The position numbers and the translations under genes are program-made. The notes beneath the pieces are model-generated. The model worked only from the letters and a program-made list of their open reading frames with translations, was not told where the DNA came from and searched no databases. Shown here in pieces: positions 61,513 through 64,000 of a stretch of 64,000 bases of DNA (position 1 is the first letter of the stretch; each line of letters opens with the position of its first letter). The stretch spans positions 1 through 64,000 of the forward strand of contig CAYRFF010000009.1 in assembly GCA_964423575.1 (NCBI GenBank), in the 5' to 3' direction. The DNA is from CAYRFF01 sp964423575 (lineage in GTDB: Bacteria; Bacteroidota; Bacteroidia; Chitinophagales; Saprospiraceae).

Positions 61513-62438
61513 TATTCTGAATCCTCCTCCGGTTTAGTTAATGACTGAAATACATCTTCTACTTGTCTTTTTATCCTCTTCATTTCAAGGATTTTCACGC
61601 CGGCAGCTTGCAGATGATCGTATATCGAAATCCGCAGATCTTCATTACTGCTTCCGTGAATATGATATTTAGTATTGTGTTTTTTAATAACCTTCTCTAC
61701 TCCGGGAATAGCAAGCAGTTCTTTTACTTCCACGACTCTGTCTAGTTCAATAGAAACAATTGTCTGTGACTCTCCTCCTTTAAGGTCAATCTCATCGATA
61801 GGTGCATCAGCCACGATTTTCCCGTTATTGATAATGATTAAACGTTCACAGAGTGCTTCCACTTCCTGCATGATATGAGAAGAAAACAGAATTGTCTTAT
61901 TCTCTCCTATCGTTCTTATCACATCGCGTATTTCCACCAGTTGATTGGGATCAAGACCTGAAGTCGGCTCATCCAGTATGAGAACCATTGGGTCGTGAAT
62001 CAATGCCTGAGCCAGGCCAAGACGTTGACGATATCCCTTGGATAGTTGTCGTACAATCTTATGCTGTTCTTTTCCAAGGCCGGTAAGGTCAATCACTCTA
62101 TCAACCTCTTTTTTTATGTTTTTAAGCTTATGCAAAGAGCCAATAAAGCGTAGGTATTCGCGGACGTACATATTCAGGTACAGAGGGTTGTGCTCTGCCA
62201 GATATCCTATATTTTTTCGCGTTTCAATAGAGTGTTTAGCTACATCCTTCCCGTCGACGTATGCATTTCCCGAACTTGGAGAGATGTAGGAGGTGATGAT
62301 TTTCATCGTTGTAGTCTTCCCGGCACCATTAGGGCCCAGAAAACCCACTATTTCCCCAGGATTCAGCTTAAAGCTGATATTATCCACAGCTCGCTGCGTA
62401 CCATAAATTTTGGTTAATTCTTTTACTTCTACCGACAT
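61512..62438 (-). CDS. gldA: gliding-motility ABC transporter ATP-binding protein GldA
   Basis: 308 residues. Walker A GFLGPNGAGKTTTMKI near 32-47, Q-loop region NIGYLAEHNPLYLNM, signature LSKGYRQRLGLAQAL near 133-147, Walker B VLILDEPTSGLDP near 152-164, and H-loop FSSHIMQE. An accessory C-terminal domain of about 90 residues follows. 1 bp after truB, overlapping gldF by one base, so tightly coupled. In Flavobacterium johnsoniae gldA lies apart from gldFG; here all three are joined. Confidence 0.94.
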   Translation of the reverse strand: MSVEVKELTKIYGTQRAVDNISFKLNPGEIVGFLGPNGAGKTTTMKIITSYISPSSGNAYVDGKDVAKHSIETRKNIGYLAEHNPLYLNMYVREYLRFIGSLHKLKNIKKEVDRVIDLTGLGKEQHKIVRQLSKGYRQRLGLAQALIHDPMVLILDEPTSGLDPNQLVEIRDVIRTIGENKTILFSSHIMQEVEALCERLIIINNGKIVADAPIDEIDLKGGESQTIVSIELDRVVEVKELLAIPGVEKVIKKHNTKYHIHGSSNEDLRISIYDHLQAAGVKILEMKRIKRQVEDVFQSLTKPEEDSE

Positions 62439-62439
62439 T

Positions 62440-63192
62440 TTAAATCTCTTCTTCCGATTTCTTATATCTTGTATCTATAACGGAAACCAATTCATTTATG
62501 CTTACTGCATCTTCTATTTTATAATCTGCAATTGCTACCCGCCTCAAGTCATACAAATACGCCCCACAACCCAGTTCCATCCCAAAATCGTGTGCTAGGG
62601 AACGAATATAAGTACCCGAGCCACATTTTACACGAAATTTCACAAGATTATCTTTAAAATCTTCAATTTCAAAATCGTAGATTTCCACCATCCGGGTTTT
62701 AACTTCCACCTCCTTTCCGGAACGGGCATACTTATATAATGGCACACCATCCACTTTTATTGCAGAGAATACAGGTGGAACCTGCTCTATTTTACCGATA
62801 AATTTTTCTGCAGTATTCTTCAGACTTTCCATGGTAATCCCTTCGACCTCTCCATATTTCACCTTTTCCTTTTCACGATCAAAGGATTCCGTAACAAAAC
62901 CAAGTTCCAATACACCTTCATAGGTCTTATCTTCCTTCATATATTCATCCTGCAAACGCGTCGCTTTACCCATCAGAATCAATACAAGTCCTGATGCCAT
63001 AGGATCAAGAGTGCCCGCATGCCCTACTTTAAATCGCTTCTTTTTATAAGCTCGTGACAGAGCATATCTTATTTTATTCACTACATCAAAGGAAGTCCAC
63101 TCCAGCGGTTTATCCACTAGTGCAACTGCCCCTTCACGGATATCCCATGTATCCGGTTGTAGTTCATCTAGATTAACTCTGTTTAAAATCAT
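62440..63192 (-). CDS. truB: tRNA pseudouridine(55) synthase
   Basis: A 250-residue enzyme making pseudouridine 55 in the T-loop of tRNAs. Seen: DKPLEWTSFDVVNKIRYAL near 27-45, GHAGTLDPMASGLVLILMG near 58-76 with catalytic Asp, QVPPVFSAIKVDGVPLYKYAR and CGSGTYIRSLAHDFG near 190-205. First gene of the gld operon. Confidence 0.96.
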   Translation of the reverse strand: MILNRVNLDELQPDTWDIREGAVALVDKPLEWTSFDVVNKIRYALSRAYKKKRFKVGHAGTLDPMASGLVLILMGKATRLQDEYMKEDKTYEGVLELGFVTESFDREKEKVKYGEVEGITMESLKNTAEKFIGKIEQVPPVFSAIKVDGVPLYKYARSGKEVEVKTRMVEIYDFEIEDFKDNLVKFRVKCGSGTYIRSLAHDFGMELGCGAYLYDLRRVAIADYKIEDAVSINELVSVIDTRYKKSEEEI

Positions 63193-63254
63193 AAAGTAAT
63201 TATATAGTTTGAATTAAATCACCGTGTCCAGTGCAGAAAACATAGAAATTTTTT

Positions 63255-63285
63255 CAAAGTTCAACATTTTCAATTTTGTTACAAA
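63255..63285 (-). promoter_or_regulatory. promoter of the truB-gldAFG operon
   Basis: Minus strand TTTG (63285-63282), 19 nt, GAACTTTG (63262-63255; one mismatch to TAnnTTTG), 62 nt before the truB ATG. The rest of the 223-bp gap shows nothing else. Confidence 0.55.
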
Positions 63286-63415
63286 TTGATTTGTAGCGTA
63301 TTTTCTATGATCGATTAATGTTGCCGACAATTAATAAAAGTCATTATGACATTTATTAACTTATCCTTGAGACAGCATAATCAAAAGAGAAGGCTTACTA
63401 TGATTTAAAGGATTT

Positions 63416-63688
63416 CTATGCTTCCGGCTTCTTCTTAAAAATAGCGTAGATCTCTATAATCAGTCCTATAAGAATAACGACTGGTGCCAGAGTTACGCGG
63501 CGAAAGCTATATATTTTATTTGGGTCCCATTCATCCGGGGAATCCATTGCACCACCGGTCATAAGTAGCAGACCTATCAGAATAACGACAAAGCCAATGA
63601 TTATCCAAAGATAGTTGTGCTTATCCCACAATAGATTTGAGGGTGCAGGAGTCGTCTTAGTTCTACTTGTTTGTTTAGCTTTTGCCAT
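63416..63688 (-). CDS. DUF3098 membrane protein
   Basis: 90 residues with two membrane helices (NYLWIIIGFVVILIGLLLMTG near 28-48 and VTLAPVVILIGLIIEIYAIF near 66-85). DUF3098 is found in Bacteroidota between ftsX and uppP or truB, exactly this context, although uppP is absent here. Role unknown; a link to cell division is suggested by context. Confidence 0.88.
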   Translation of the reverse strand: MAKAKQTSRTKTTPAPSNLLWDKHNYLWIIIGFVVILIGLLLMTGGAMDSPDEWDPNKIYSFRRVTLAPVVILIGLIIEIYAIFKKKPEA

Positions 63689-63709
63689 AGTTTATCTATT
63701 CTTGAGTTG

Positions 63710-63717
63710 CAAATTTA
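63710..63717 (-). promoter_or_regulatory. -7 box upstream of the DUF3098 gene
   Basis: Minus strand TAAATTTG matches TAnnTTTG, 22 nt before the ATG; a T-rich -33 (TTTT) stands at 19 nt. Confidence 0.5.
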
Positions 63718-63733
63718 CAAAATATTCCCGTTG

Positions 63734-64000
63734 CTAAAAAATATCTTCCATTTGCAAGCGAAGATAACGTTTAACGGTGAAGTAAGTCACAATGATATAA
63801 ATTAAAACACCAAAGATAACCAAGCCTCCCATTACCATCAGAGTTCGACTGGTCGTGTACAGTGCTTTAAACACAGGCAACCATTCTCCGAGTGCATAAA
63901 GGGAGCCGAAAATCATCAATGATGCCAGCACCCCGGCTAAAAAGCCTTGAAGAAAACCTTGCCAAATAAAGGGCTTTAAAACAAAGCCGGTCTTGGCTCC
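63734..64000 (-). CDS. ftsX: cell division protein FtsX, C-terminal part
   Basis: The last 88 residues only; the gene continues beyond the window end. The frame is open through position 64000 with GAKTGFVLKPFIWQGFLQG, which matches the conserved FtsX segment before the last two membrane helices; the end reads VLIYIIVTYFTVKRYLRLQM. FtsX with FtsE forms an ABC-like complex that controls peptidoglycan hydrolases at division. Context with DUF3098 supports this call. A GTG at 63931 is not a real start. Confidence 0.85.
   Translation of the reverse strand, partial: GAKTGFVLKPFIWQGFLQGFLAGVLASLMIFGSLYALGEWLPVFKALYTTSRTLMVMGGLVIFGVLIYIIVTYFTVKRYLRLQMEDIF

Noticed and set aside
1..64000. tRNA, rRNA, CRISPR array or prophage
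   Set aside because: No T-loop-like GGTTCGAATCC words, rRNA segments, regularly spaced direct repeats or phage structural genes were recognised by eye; a tRNA scan would settle it.

Overview
The window is a chromosomal segment of a Bacteroidota bacterium, probably Saprospiria- or Cytophagia-like; the class is an inference. The evidence is: several promoters of the Bacteroidota form (TTG or TTTG, then 19-20 nt, then TAnnTTTG); gliding-motility genes gldA, gldF and gldG; a secreted nuclease with a Por/type IX sorting tail; a TonB-dependent receptor with a carboxypeptidase-like regulatory domain; and families largely confined to this phylum (DUF5683, DUF4296, DUF3098, DUF4340, NamZ/DUF1343). Base composition is AT-rich. 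Genes are dense and mostly housekeeping. I see no rRNA, tRNA, CRISPR array, prophage, transposase or recognisable defence island.

Layout: 0.1-3.2 kb carries tpiA and a BlaI/BlaR1-type repressor and sensor pair with a double operator. 3.2-4.7 kb is a gene-poor, hairpin-rich stretch around one lipoprotein gene flanked by related repeat segments. 4.7-11 kb carries namZ, a DnaQ/GIY-YIG fusion nuclease and a minus-strand run FMN reductase, thioesterase, mrp, nifU-like, pyrF. 11-14.2 kb is a metallo-hydrolase, parA, parB and a DUF5683 gene. 14.3-24.3 kb holds pdhB, ilvE, rdgB, a DUF1573 lipoprotein, a PolX-like protein with a degenerate polymerase site, threonine catabolism (tdh-type dehydrogenase and kbl) and a sixA-like phosphatase. 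24.4-32 kb has rlmH, a rhomboid protease, a GGT-family protein, a secreted endonuclease, a TonB-like lipoprotein and a LytTR/LytS two-component pair. 32.3-45 kb has sucC, xseAB, an LptF/G permease, a thiol-disulfide protein, the run argS-glnS-pyrR-pyrB, acpH and ychF.

45.2-47 kb contains a thioredoxin gene cut by a 100-N assembly gap, a tandem array of about 200-bp hairpin-rich units, and a beta-barrel-like protein with a very lysine-rich tail. 47-54 kb carries a methyltransferase, kdsC-like, ubiA-like and maf genes, folD, a putative winged-helix regulator and a TonB-dependent receptor. 54.5-64 kb has a TPR/PD40/SPOR envelope protein, the tight operon truB-gldA-gldF-gldG-DUF4340-phospholipase/nuclease, then DUF3098 and the 3' end of ftsX.

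The signals least explained by known genes are (i) a 12-base word, GCTTNCGCAAAT, present twelve times on both strands, in several reading frames and between genes; (ii) strings of short perfect hairpins with 3-4 nt loops in three intergenic regions; and (iii) a set of domain-level oddities (PolX without polymerase aspartates, Mrp without CxxC, a SPOR domain where PorE-like proteins have OmpA). I found no clear undescribed multi-gene system.
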